Below are positions 1 through 6,426 of a stretch of DNA of 6,474 nucleotides, piece by piece. The stretch's first letter is position 1, and each line of letters begins with the position of its first letter. Origin of the DNA: an uncultured Flavobacteriales bacterium (GTDB taxonomy: Bacteria > Bacteroidota > Bacteroidia > Flavobacteriales_E > Vicingaceae); contig CAJXRL010000157.1 of NCBI GenBank assembly GCA_913059105.1, forward strand, positions 1 through 6,474. The letters run 5' to 3'. A program made the position numbers and the translations under genes. The notes below the pieces were generated by a model. It did not search any database and had not been told where the DNA came from. It worked only from the letters and a program-made list of their open reading frames with translations.

Positions 1-52
1 CATACGATATTTCTGCCTGTCTCGTGGGCTCGGAGATGTGTATAAGAGACAG
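1..52. other. Nextera P7-side sequencing adapter (artefact)
   Basis: This is synthetic sequence. Positions 19-52 match the 34-base Nextera transposase read-2 adapter, ending in the 19-bp Tn5 mosaic end at 34-52 (AGATGTGTATAAGAGACAG). Positions 11-18 (TTCTGCCT) match the Nextera i7 index N703 in adapter orientation. Positions 1-10 (CATACGATAT) match the end of the P7 flow-cell oligo (CATACGAGAT) with one mismatch at position 8. It should be trimmed before any biological interpretation. The identification comes from remembered adapter sequences, but the full-length match leaves little doubt. Confidence 0.98.
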
Positions 53-963
53 GCTTTCTCGAAAGTTAATTCCGGATAATCCATGAAATTGAAACGTGGA
101 AAGTCTGAACGAATCCGCTGAGGGTAGGACAATGCATATTGGATGGGCAACTTCATGTCAGGCAAACCCATTTGAGCTTTCATACTTCCATCTTCAAATT
201 GCACTACCGAATGAATAATTGATTGAGGATGGACGATGGTATCAATTTGATGGCTTTCCAATTGGAATAACCATTTGGCCTCAATAACCTCTAAGCCTTT
301 GTTCATGAGAGTGGCTGAATCAATAGTGATTTTTGCCCCCATTTCCCAGTTGGGATGTTTTAACGCTTGAGCTTTGGTAACAGAAGCTAGTTTTTCTGCA
401 CTCCAACCTCTAAATGGACCACCTGACGCGGTCAAATATATTTTTTCGATTTTGTTATGAAATTCTCCTGCTAAGCATTGGAAAATGGCTGAGTGTTCAG
501 AGTCGACGGGTAGAAGAGGGACTTGGTGAAGATTTGCCAAATCGGTTATAAGATCGCCTGCAACTACTAGTGTTTCTTTATTTGCTAAGGCAATAGTCTT
601 TTTAGCTTTTATGGCAGCAATAGTAGGTTTTAACCCTGAGTATCCTACCAAAGCGGTGAGAACTAGATCAACCTCATCCATTTGCACCACATCTTCAAGT
701 GATTTTTCTCCACAATAGGTTTTGATGCCTTCCTTCCACAATCGCTCAGAAAGACTTTCGTACTTAGATTCATCTACGATGACAACTGTGTTTGGTTTAA
801 ATTCAAGCGCTTGTTTAAGCAATAATTCGTCGTTAGAGTAAGCTGTTAATACCTCAACTTCAAATTTATCTGGATGTTGTCTAATTACATCAAGTGCTTG
901 TGTACCAATAGATCCTGTCGATCCTAAGAGGGCAATTTTCTTTTTTGTAGAGGTCTTATTCAT
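53..963 (-). CDS. dxr: 1-deoxy-D-xylulose 5-phosphate reductoisomerase (C-terminus cut by contig end)
   Basis: This cytoplasmic enzyme converts DXP to 2-C-methyl-D-erythritol 4-phosphate with NADPH and a divalent metal. It is the first committed step of the MEP isoprenoid pathway and the target of fosmidomycin. The start is the ATG at 963-961, with an in-frame TAA immediately upstream. 303 codons are present, while the family is usually about 385-400 residues, so the C-terminal helical domain is mostly missing. Visible motifs are the Rossmann NADPH loop GSTGSIG (14-20), ALANKET (125-131), the metal-binding and active-site PVDSEHS (152-158, D154 and E156), TASGGPF (178-184, S180), HPNWEMG (203-209), DSATLMNKGLEVIEA (215-229, with N221, K222 and metal ligand E225), HPQSIIHS (245-252) and MGLPDMKLPIQYALSYP (265-281). 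No frameshift is seen and all expected catalytic residues present in this portion are intact. The truncation at 53 coincides exactly with the adapter boundary. It is divergent from the small ORF at 1012 and has a good -7 box 19 bases upstream. Confidence 0.97.
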
Positions 964-973
964 TTATAAAGAA

Positions 974-989
974 ACTTTTGTGCAAAAGT
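974..989. repeat. Perfect inverted repeat in the dxr/small-ORF divergent promoter region
   Basis: ACTTTTG (974-980) and CAAAAGT (983-989) are perfect reverse complements separated by two bases. The right arm contains the minus-strand -7 box of dxr. The left arm gives AACTTTTG on the plus strand (973-980), one mismatch from a -7 box. It may be an operator, or simply two back-to-back promoter boxes. The short loop makes an RNA hairpin less likely than a DNA-level role. Confidence 0.45.
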
Positions 990-990
990 A
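983..990 (-). promoter_or_regulatory. -7 box of the dxr promoter
   Basis: Read on the minus strand this is TACTTTTG followed by C, a perfect match to the Bacteroidota primary-sigma -7 element TAnnTTTG. It lies 19 bases before the dxr ATG, predicting a leader of roughly 12 bases. No convincing TTG -33 element is seen at the usual spacing; the closest is TTA at 1008-1006. The box forms one arm of an inverted repeat. Confidence 0.5.
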
Positions 991-997
991 ACGTAGA

Positions 998-1005
998 TAT
1001 AATTG
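998..1005 (+). promoter_or_regulatory. Possible promoter for the small membrane ORF
   Basis: TATAATTG on the plus strand is one mismatch from TAnnTTTG. A TTG lies 17 bases upstream (978-980), which is a workable -33 spacing. Transcription would begin near 1012, at or just inside the upstream ATG, which favours translation from the internal ATG at 1060 with a leader of about 48 bases. AACTTTTG at 973-980 is an alternative. Confidence 0.3.
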
Positions 1006-1011
1006 TAACTA

Positions 1012-1236
1012 ATGGACAAAAACAGATATTTGTCTTTTAAAAAGTGCATAAAACTGACAATGAATCAGCAAGCCTCAACAAAACGTACAATTATTTCTTT
1101 TAGTATTGCCTTAGCAACTGCACTGATGAGTATTTATATTCAGAATTACAATGGCAGAACAGGACTAAAAGATCATACTTTCGAAGCAAAGGCTAGCCCA
1201 ATTGAGGGAGCTACATTTGTAGAAACTCTTAATTAG
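1012..1236 (+). CDS. Small single-pass membrane protein, unknown function
   Basis: I do not recognise this protein. The longest reading is 74 codons from ATG 1012. The ATG at 1060 (codon 17) gives a 58-residue form beginning MNQQASTKRT and is the better start, because the hydrophobic segment IISFSIALATALMSIYI (27-43 of the long form) then sits directly after a short positively charged N-terminus, as in a membrane anchor or uncleaved signal. The remaining 30 or so residues are polar and contain no cysteine or recognisable motif. The likely topology is N-in with a short periplasmic tail. It is transcribed divergently from dxr. Its TAG stop shares bases 1233-1236 (TTAG) with the TAA stop of the convergent vWA gene, and this tight packing supports a real gene. 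It could still be a chance ORF; homologues in related genomes would settle that. Confidence 0.55.
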   Translation: MDKNRYLSFKKCIKLTMNQQASTKRTIISFSIALATALMSIYIQNYNGRTGLKDHTFEAKASPIEGATFVETLN

Positions 1237-2624
1237 CGTAATGCTTTTCTCTTCATACTTTGTAGGACCTTACTCGCATCCCGCATTGATTTAATTTTAA
1301 TTAAATCTCCATTTCCGAGCGTTGCAATTTCTTTTAGCGATTTATTCGTCCAGTTATCATTTTTAATTCCAAGCACTGTTATAGTTAAGCCTTCTTCTGC
1401 TGTTTTTTTAATTTTCTTCCGCAGACTCATGTTGTTTTCTCCAATGTTAAAAGCTCCATCTGAAGCTAAAAATATCTGATTGTTGCCATTTTCTAAGAAA
1501 CTGTTTTTACCTACTTGAATGGCTTTTTTAATTCCTTTTACCGCATTGGTGCTTCCATCAGCCTTCAGTTCTGCAATTTGCTGTGCAATTTCATCCTTTA
1601 AATTTCCTTTTGAAGTAGCTAAGATTACCTTGGCTTCACCTGAATATGTTACAATAGTGATGTAATCAATTTCTCTAAGTGGCTCAAGAAGTTCAATCAT
1701 GGCCTTTTTCAAAATATCCATTTTTTGCTCTTCTCGCATAGAAGTGGAAGCGTCAATTAAAAAAACAATGTTATTTGGCTTGTAAGATTGGTCTAATAAA
1801 TTACTTTGACTTGTTTGTTTTTCTTCTACCAAAGTGTCTTGATTAGTCTCAATTTCTTGAACAACATCTTCTTTTATAATTGCTTGTTTTTCTTGCATTG
1901 TCTTCTTTTTTTCTTCAACCCTAACGCTAGTTGTATCTTCAACCTTCCCAAATAGAATTGTGCCTATCGATGGTGCGTTTCTTCGATCTTTTGAATTAGT
2001 CTTAGCTTTTCTCTTTTTGATTGGGCGATCAGATCTAACCGTTTTAGCAATGGGCTTCTTGTTTGTTGATGTAGGGTTTTCTGCAATAGTTGAAAGGGGC
2101 TTTATTTCTTCAGTTTTCTTTGATTCACTTACAAGCGCTAGCTCTTCTTTACTATCAGTATCGTAAAGAAATACGTCAAATTTTTGAATCTGAGAAACTG
2201 ATTGAGTTTTGCCTGTTGGAGGTTTTAGGGAACTTCCGAACTGAGGACAAGCAGTTCGATTGTTTTTTGGTAATTCCTTTACAACGGCTTTTACTGTAAC
2301 TTCAATAGGGGTTGAATTATTACTGAAATAGAGTTTTATTTTTCGTTCTACCTTTCCTTTTCGGTCTGGGTTCAGTTTAATTCTAATTCCTTCTGTTTTT
2401 CCTGAATTAAAGGTTTTAGATGTGTACTGAAAGCCCACGTTTTGCCCTGCTTCAATTCGTAATAGGAAAATAGATTTGGAGGAGACGTTTTTAACATTAA
2501 AATCAACGATATCGGAGTTTAGTAAAGAGATTTCGCCAAGGTCAAAAGTAGTTTGACTCAATTCAATTTGACAAATACCCAATAAAGGGCTTAAGAAAAT
2601 TAATAGAAGCTTGATGATTTTCAT
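1233..2624 (-). CDS. Secreted von Willebrand factor A domain protein with N-terminal Ig-like (DUF1573/ASH-type) domain
   Basis: The 463-residue protein starts at ATG 2624-2622. Residues 1-18 form a signal peptide (MKIIKLLLIFLSPLLGIC). C18 follows L-G-I, a poor lipobox, so cleavage by signal peptidase I is more likely than lipidation. Residues about 20-117 resemble the beta-sandwich of DUF1573/abnormal-spindle-like domains (FDLGEISLLN, FNVKNVSSKSIFL, then LYFSNNS near 98). Residues about 118-284 are a low-complexity linker, strongly basic around 196-215 and Glu/Lys/Gln-rich at 236-275, probably disordered. Residues about 285-460 are a vWA domain with a complete MIDAS metal site: DASTS (D291, S293, S295), T359 in DGSTN, and D389 in LASDG. 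Such domains bind protein partners through a divalent cation. The protein probably acts in the periplasm or at the cell surface; its partner is unknown. It is a lone gene, divergent from the flippase gene. Domain calls are confident for vWA and moderate for the Ig-like part. Confidence 0.9.
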   Translation of the reverse strand: MKIIKLLLIFLSPLLGICQIELSQTTFDLGEISLLNSDIVDFNVKNVSSKSIFLLRIEAGQNVGFQYTSKTFNSGKTEGIRIKLNPDRKGKVERKIKLYFSNNSTPIEVTVKAVVKELPKNNRTACPQFGSSLKPPTGKTQSVSQIQKFDVFLYDTDSKEELALVSESKKTEEIKPLSTIAENPTSTNKKPIAKTVRSDRPIKKRKAKTNSKDRRNAPSIGTILFGKVEDTTSVRVEEKKKTMQEKQAIIKEDVVQEIETNQDTLVEEKQTSQSNLLDQSYKPNNIVFLIDASTSMREEQKMDILKKAMIELLEPLREIDYITIVTYSGEAKVILATSKGNLKDEIAQQIAELKADGSTNAVKGIKKAIQVGKNSFLENGNNQIFLASDGAFNIGENNMSLRKKIKKTAEEGLTITVLGIKNDNWTNKSLKEIATLGNGDLIKIKSMRDASKVLQSMKRKALR

Positions 2625-2648
2625 GTGTTGATTAAATCAAATACCGAG

Positions 2649-2656
2649 CAAAAGTG
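2649..2656 (-). promoter_or_regulatory. Candidate -7 box for the vWA gene
   Basis: The minus-strand reading is CACTTTTG followed by C, one mismatch from TAnnTTTG, and lies 24 bases before the ATG. A second candidate, TAAATTTG at 2676-2669, is a perfect -7 match and would give a leader of about 38 bases. Neither has a clear TTG at -33, so the choice between them is open. Confidence 0.35.
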
Positions 2657-2722
2657 TGATTTTTAAATCAAATTTATTCTGAGGGTTACGGTGAACTCAC
2701 AGAATTAAAATTTGAAGTAGTT

Positions 2723-2731
2723 TAGCTTTTG
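2723..2731 (+). promoter_or_regulatory. Weak promoter-like element upstream of the flippase
   Basis: TAGCTTTTG resembles the -7 element TAnnTTTG but has three bases instead of two between TA and TTTG. It lies 22 bases before the GTG start, a distance like that of the other units in this window. CTTTT (2726-2730) and AAAAG (2736-2740) form a short 5-bp inverted repeat here. Support is weak. Confidence 0.2.
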
Positions 2732-2735
2732 AATA

Positions 2736-2748
2736 AAAAGGGGGTAAG
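2736..2748 (+). promoter_or_regulatory. Purine-rich ribosome-binding region supporting the GTG start of the flippase
   Basis: The run AAAAGGGGGTAAG ends five bases before GTG 2754 and contains a G-rich stretch able to pair with the C-rich anti-Shine-Dalgarno. It is the only clear SD-like site at any start in the window. With an in-frame TAA at 2745-2747, it supports GTG 2754 over the internal ATG at 2805. Confidence 0.4.
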
Positions 2749-2753
2749 ATCGA

Positions 2754-4061
2754 GTGATTAATCGGCTAATAGATAAAATTGGTAGGAGATTATTGGGCAA
2801 TTCAATGTGGTTGTTCATAGATAAACTAGTGCGACTATTTGTTGGATTATTTGTTGGGGTTTGGGTAGCAAGATATTTAGGACCTGAGAACATGGGCGTC
2901 TGGAATTATTGCATCGCAATATTTACTTTTTTTATCATTTTTCCTTCTTTGGGTCTTGAATTCATCTGTCCTCGTGAATTTGTAAACCGAAAAGGGGATG
3001 AAGAGAGGCTTTTAAATACTGCAATTAAATTAAAATTTATAGGAGCCACATTCGGAATCGTTTTTGCGGTTCTTTTCATGGGTTTTTTTAAAGGGTTCTC
3101 TAGCTATCTAATTCCATTAATTTTCATTTTAACTTCTGGCTATTTATTTCAGTCATTCGATGTAATTGACTATTACTATCAGTCAAGACTGGAACAAAAA
3201 AAATCAGTCATTGCAAGAATGGTTGCGTTTTTAATCGTCTCTGTTTATAAAATATACCTTGTGCAATCTGATGCTCCATTGATTTGGTTTGTAGCATCTT
3301 CAACTATAGATTTTGGCATCGGGGCAATTGGGTTAGGTTACTCATTTAAAAAATCTCCGATTCAATTTAAACTAAGAATGTTTGATTGGAAGTTGGCAAA
3401 GGCGTTACTAAATGATTCATTGGTTTTTTCAATTAGTGCACTAGTTATTGTCATTTATTTCAAAGTGGATCAAGTAATGATCACTGAGATTTTGGGGGAG
3501 AAACAAAATGGAATTTATTCAATATCCGTTCGAATTTATGAATTGTTTGTCTTTTTGCCAGCCGTACTAGTTTCCTCCTTTTTACCTGTAATTACTCGAA
3601 AATTTCAAGAAAATGAAGTTGAATTTAAAGCAAGTCTAAAACAGCTTTATAGTGTCCTCACTTATTTGTCCATTATTTTCACTGTTGGAGTTTGGTTTTT
3701 TGGGCCCGATGTAATGGATTTTTTATATGGCGAAGAATATAACGGATCGGGAGAGATACTTCAATATATAGGATTGGGTTTCTATTCAGTTTTTATCGGC
3801 ATGGGCACCGGGAATTACCTAATTATTACAAATAAGAAAAAATTCGTCCTAATTAAAAGTTTGATAGGCCTTGTAGTGAATGTTGTATTGAACCTTTGGC
3901 TGATACCTAAAATGGGAATAAACGGAGCGGTAATAGCTTCTATCATTTCCAATTTTATTTCCACTTTCATGATTTTAGTAATGAAAGATAATCATGCTCA
4001 TCTTGCTCTCATTCTTTCACCATTTAATATTTCTTCAATCCGCCGGTTTATAAAATACTAA
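2754..4061 (+). CDS. Wzx-type polysaccharide flippase (MOP superfamily)
   Basis: This 435-residue inner-membrane protein probably flips undecaprenyl-linked glycan repeat units from the cytoplasmic to the periplasmic face for O-antigen, capsule or exopolysaccharide assembly. About 12 hydrophobic segments are visible, near 17-38, 48-70, 92-112, 115-135, 152-170, 175-196, 218-237, 255-278, 296-318, 333-356, 363-384 and 387-409. The N-terminal pattern SMWLFIDKLVRLFVGLFVG (17-35) followed by VARYLGPENMG (38-48) is typical of the Polysacc_synt/RfbX family, as is FKVDQVMI (236-243). Length and helix number are normal. The start is GTG 2754: an in-frame stop lies three codons upstream and the next ATG (2805) would remove a conserved N-terminal stretch. 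It is divergent from the vWA gene and 64 bases ahead of the methyltransferase-like gene. The substrate cannot be read from sequence, and a teichoic-acid-type or O-antigen flippase cannot be distinguished. Confidence 0.92.
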   Translation: MINRLIDKIGRRLLGNSMWLFIDKLVRLFVGLFVGVWVARYLGPENMGVWNYCIAIFTFFIIFPSLGLEFICPREFVNRKGDEERLLNTAIKLKFIGATFGIVFAVLFMGFFKGFSSYLIPLIFILTSGYLFQSFDVIDYYYQSRLEQKKSVIARMVAFLIVSVYKIYLVQSDAPLIWFVASSTIDFGIGAIGLGYSFKKSPIQFKLRMFDWKLAKALLNDSLVFSISALVIVIYFKVDQVMITEILGEKQNGIYSISVRIYELFVFLPAVLVSSFLPVITRKFQENEVEFKASLKQLYSVLTYLSIIFTVGVWFFGPDVMDFLYGEEYNGSGEILQYIGLGFYSVFIGMGTGNYLIITNKKKFVLIKSLIGLVVNVVLNLWLIPKMGINGAVIASIISNFISTFMILVMKDNHAHLALILSPFNISSIRRFIKY

Positions 4062-4101
4062 AGGCATCCAAGATTAAATTAAGTAACAGAATTTAGATTT
4101 G

Positions 4102-4109
4102 TACTTTTG
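4102..4109 (+). promoter_or_regulatory. -7 box ahead of the methyltransferase-like gene
   Basis: TACTTTTG is a perfect TAnnTTTG match, identical to the dxr box, and lies 16 bases before ATG 4126, giving a leader of roughly 10 bases. A TTA 20 bases upstream (4079-4081) could serve as a degenerate -33. It would drive the three-gene run from 4126. No terminator hairpin with a T-run is seen between the flippase stop and this point, so read-through from the flippase is also possible. Confidence 0.45.
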
Positions 4110-4121
4110 GCCATAAAAGTA
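4102..4121. repeat. Inverted repeat at the promoter of the methyltransferase-like gene
   Basis: TACTTTT (4102-4108) and AAAAGTA (4115-4121) are perfect 7-base complements around the 6-base centre GGCCAT. The left arm is the -7 box and the right arm covers the predicted transcription start. The AT-rich stem would be weak as RNA and there is no following T-run, so it does not look like a terminator. Confidence 0.45.
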
Positions 4122-4125
4122 GCAT

Positions 4126-4770
4126 ATGAGTAGGTATAACAGCAGAAAGGAAAGATGGGTAAAACGATTACTCCCTGAAAGTAAAAAGGGAGGTTATCAA
4201 AAAAAAATTGATGAAGGAAAGGCTGATCATTGGGAAAAGACTGGCAGACCATCTCCTCCTCCTCACGTTATTAAGGTGAGAACAGTTACTTGTTTTCAAA
4301 AACAAACGAAATACAATGTACTTGTTGAGACAGGGACCTTTATGGGAGATATGATCCTTTCTCAATTGAATAATTTTAATAAAATTTATTCAATTGAATT
4401 AAGCGAAAAATATTGGCAAGACGCGAAGGAGTTATTTAAAAATGAACCAAAGGTCAATTTGCTTAAAGGGGATAGCGGGAAGAAAATGCACGAGCTTATA
4501 AAGGAGTTGAATGAGCCCGCTATCTTTTGGCTAGATGGGCATTACTCTGGAGCAGATACCGCTAGAGGAGAAAAAATTTCTCCTATTTACCAAGAATTAA
4601 GAGCCATATTCAGTTCAACTTTGTCGCATTGCCTGTTGATTGATGATGCAAGGTTATTTGATGGAACCGATGATTACCCAAGGTTGGAGGATTTAAAGGC
4701 ATTTGTTTTGGAGAATAGAGGAAATGCAAAAATCAATGTTGATGCAGATACAATAAGTGTAATCTATTAA
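4126..4770 (+). CDS. SAM-methyltransferase-fold protein of a surface-polysaccharide locus
   Basis: This 214-residue protein, probably cytoplasmic, has a class I methyltransferase-like core. VLVETGTFMGDM (65-76) looks like the glycine-rich SAM loop, IYSIELS (87-93) ends strand 2 with acidic E91, and LLKGDSG (112-118, D116) follows. WLDGHYSGADTARGE (135-149) and LLIDDARLF (170-178) complete the core. The WLDGHYSG and IDDAR blocks recall a family of uncharacterised proteins that I remember from polysaccharide clusters; I cannot give a family name. The role could be glycan O-methylation, but no substrate is known and loss of methyltransferase activity is possible. The first 60 residues are basic (RKERWVKRLL, then KK repeats) and may bind membrane or a partner. 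ATG 4126 follows a good -7 box without an SD. The stop TAA (4768-4770) abuts the ATG of the next gene, so the two are very likely co-translated. Confidence 0.8.
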   Translation: MSRYNSRKERWVKRLLPESKKGGYQKKIDEGKADHWEKTGRPSPPPHVIKVRTVTCFQKQTKYNVLVETGTFMGDMILSQLNNFNKIYSIELSEKYWQDAKELFKNEPKVNLLKGDSGKKMHELIKELNEPAIFWLDGHYSGADTARGEKISPIYQELRAIFSSTLSHCLLIDDARLFDGTDDYPRLEDLKAFVLENRGNAKINVDADTISVIY

Positions 4771-5715
4771 ATGATTAAAAAAAGCGTCAAAAATATTGTT
4801 TCTAAAATGGGTCAGGTGCTTGTTTCAGCATATGATTATAATAGAACACAGAAATATATTCAGCTGTTAGAGGGGATCTCCGGACGTAGTGAGCAAACTT
4901 TAAATAACGATTGTTCTATTGTTATTTTCTCAAAAGATAGAGCAATGCAATTAGATGCCTTGCTTCGGAGTTACTTCCACTTTTCTATGAATGCAATTTC
5001 AGTACATATTTTATACTATGCTTCTGAAAAGAAGTTTGAACGGGGATATGAAGAATTGATTTCTATTTATGAAAACAAAGAAGTTGAATTTATTGAAGAA
5101 AAATCTTTTAGACCCGATCTCAAAGGGTTATTTGCAAGAATAACATCTTCGAAGGTAGTATTTTTAGTAGATGATTTATTTTTTAAGAATACGGTGGACT
5201 TTAAAAAATTTACTGCAATCGACCCAAAGAAGTACGTTGCTAGTTTACGAATGGGGAAGCACTTAACTTTCTCATATACTCTGCAAAAAAAACAGAAACT
5301 TCCTGTGCTTTCTGAATCAGAGGAACATAAAGACATGCTAAGTTGGTCTTTTAAGGATTCGGAATTAGATTGGGCTTATCCACTTTCTGTAGATGGGCAC
5401 TTATTTGATAGTAATGAGCTAAAGATACTTGTGAATGAATTGGAATATATAGCTCCAAATTCTTTTGAAGAAGCATTGCAATTAATGAATCCTCTTTTTA
5501 ATAAAAGAAAAGGCTTGTGTTACCCCGAATCTATCCTTGTCAATAACCCTTGCAATAAAGTACAATCAGAGAATAACAATATCTCTGGTGAAATGACAAC
5601 GGAGGAATTAAATAATAAATGGTTGTCCGGGTACCGAATCGATTTCGAAAAACAAGAAGGCCTTTTAAATGAAAGTGCTCATCAAGAGTTAATAATAGAA
5701 TTTATAAAAAGATGA
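4771..5715 (+). CDS. Probable GT-A-type glycosyltransferase, uncharacterised family
   Basis: This 314-residue protein has no signal peptide or clear membrane helix. Residues about 48-140 look like a GT-A nucleotide-sugar fold: CSIVIFSKDRAMQLDALLRS (48-67) resembles the first strand and loop of family 2 enzymes, and VVFLVDDLFF (129-138) places an acidic pair, D134-D135, where a DxD metal/nucleotide site normally lies. The C-terminal half has YPLSVDGHLFD (203-213), YPESILVNNPCNKVQ (251-265) and ELNNKWLSGYRID (279-291), which look like family-specific motifs. I remember similar sequences among unnamed proteins of polysaccharide loci. It probably adds a sugar to a lipid-linked glycan; donor and acceptor are unknown. 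The ATG directly follows the upstream TAA, and the TGA stop overlaps the next ATG (ATGA, 5712-5715), indicating translational coupling on both sides. The glycosyltransferase assignment is an inference from the fold pattern and neighbours. Confidence 0.72.
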   Translation: MIKKSVKNIVSKMGQVLVSAYDYNRTQKYIQLLEGISGRSEQTLNNDCSIVIFSKDRAMQLDALLRSYFHFSMNAISVHILYYASEKKFERGYEELISIYENKEVEFIEEKSFRPDLKGLFARITSSKVVFLVDDLFFKNTVDFKKFTAIDPKKYVASLRMGKHLTFSYTLQKKQKLPVLSESEEHKDMLSWSFKDSELDWAYPLSVDGHLFDSNELKILVNELEYIAPNSFEEALQLMNPLFNKRKGLCYPESILVNNPCNKVQSENNNISGEMTTEELNNKWLSGYRIDFEKQEGLLNESAHQELIIEFIKR

Positions 5716-6426
5716 ATTCCAACAAGCCATTGGTAAGTGTAATCATGCCTGCATATAATGCAGAAAATTACATTGCGGAGTCTATTTTATCCATCATCAA
5801 TCAAACGTATCAAAATTGGGAACTAATTATAATAAATGATGGTTCTACCGATCGAACAGCACAAATAATCCAGCAATTTTTACAAAATAATAGTCGTGTA
5901 CAGTTATCTGACAATGGATCGAATAAAGGACTAATTTATACACGTAACAAGGGCCTTGAATGTGCAAAGGGAAAGTATATTGCGAATTTAGACAGTGATG
6001 ACATTGCGAATTCAGACCGATTAGAGAAACAGGTAGCTTTCTTAGAAAAAAATACAGAGTATGTGCTCTTAGGTTCAGCCTGCAGTCACATTGACGAGAA
6101 AGGGAATAAGATTGCTTCGGTACAAAGAAATATACCGAATGAGCACCTTAAAACGCTGTTGTTATTTAGCAATTATTTTATTAATTCTTCTGTAATGATG
6201 AGAGCAGATCAGGCAAAAACACTTCATTATGCAGAAGGCTTTGCACCTGCGGAAGATTATCAATTTTTTTCTAAGTTGTGTCAACTGGGGCATATTGGGA
6301 ATTTAAACGAGGAACTGGTAGAATACAGGATTCATGATCAAAACATCAGCAGCATACAAAAGCTTGAACAGCTTTCTGCAATTAAAAAAATTCAAGATGC
6401 ATTGTTGCGTGTTTTAACGCTAACTC
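5712..6426 (+). CDS. Family 2 glycosyltransferase (C-terminus cut by contig end)
   Basis: This is a cytoplasmic, probably membrane-associated GT-A enzyme that transfers a sugar from a nucleotide donor during surface-glycan assembly. 238 codons are present before the adapter; family members are often about 280-330 residues, so part of the C-terminal region is missing. Visible motifs are VSVIMPAYNAENYI (8-21), SIINQTYQNWELIIINDGSTD (27-47, shown here as its span, with D43, S45 and D47), GSNKGLIYTRNKGLECAKGKYI (69-90, the span containing the G-x-RN element), the DxD-containing LDSDD (93-97), and the catalytic-base type AEDYQF (180-185). The domain is complete up to the ED motif and shows no broken motif. 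The start ATG overlaps the upstream TGA by four bases (ATGA). Acceptor and donor cannot be predicted. The cut at 6426 coincides with the adapter boundary. Confidence 0.95.

Noticed and set aside
1960..2299. Two overlapping plus-strand ORFs (1960-2166 and 2090-2299)
   Set aside because: They lie inside the linker-coding and Ig-like coding part of the vWA gene on the opposite strand, have no recognisable protein features, and are shadows of that gene's low-complexity codons.
1233..2624. Lipoprotein assignment for the vWA protein based on C18
   Set aside because: The residues before the cysteine are L-G-I, and Ile at -1 does not fit the lipobox, so an ordinary cleaved signal peptide is more likely.
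2641..2700. Possible terminator or riboswitch in the divergent region between the vWA and flippase genes
   Set aside because: I found no stable stem of useful length and no conserved aptamer pattern. The region is AT-rich with promoter-like boxes only.
2705..2893. Minus-strand ORF of 62 codons
   Set aside because: It runs antisense through the flippase start and upstream region and has no motif. It is a shadow of the flippase gene.
4102..4121. Inverted repeat as a rho-independent terminator of the flippase gene
   Set aside because: The stem is almost entirely A-T, there is no T-run after it, and its left arm is a perfect -7 promoter box just before the next start.
4168..4365. Minus-strand ORF of 65 codons
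   Set aside because: It is antisense to the methyltransferase-like gene, whose protein has clear motifs in the other frame. No independent support.
5067..5336. Minus-strand ORF of 89 codons
   Set aside because: It is antisense to the uncharacterised glycosyltransferase and serine/phenylalanine-rich as expected from complementing Glu/Lys codons. No start signal.
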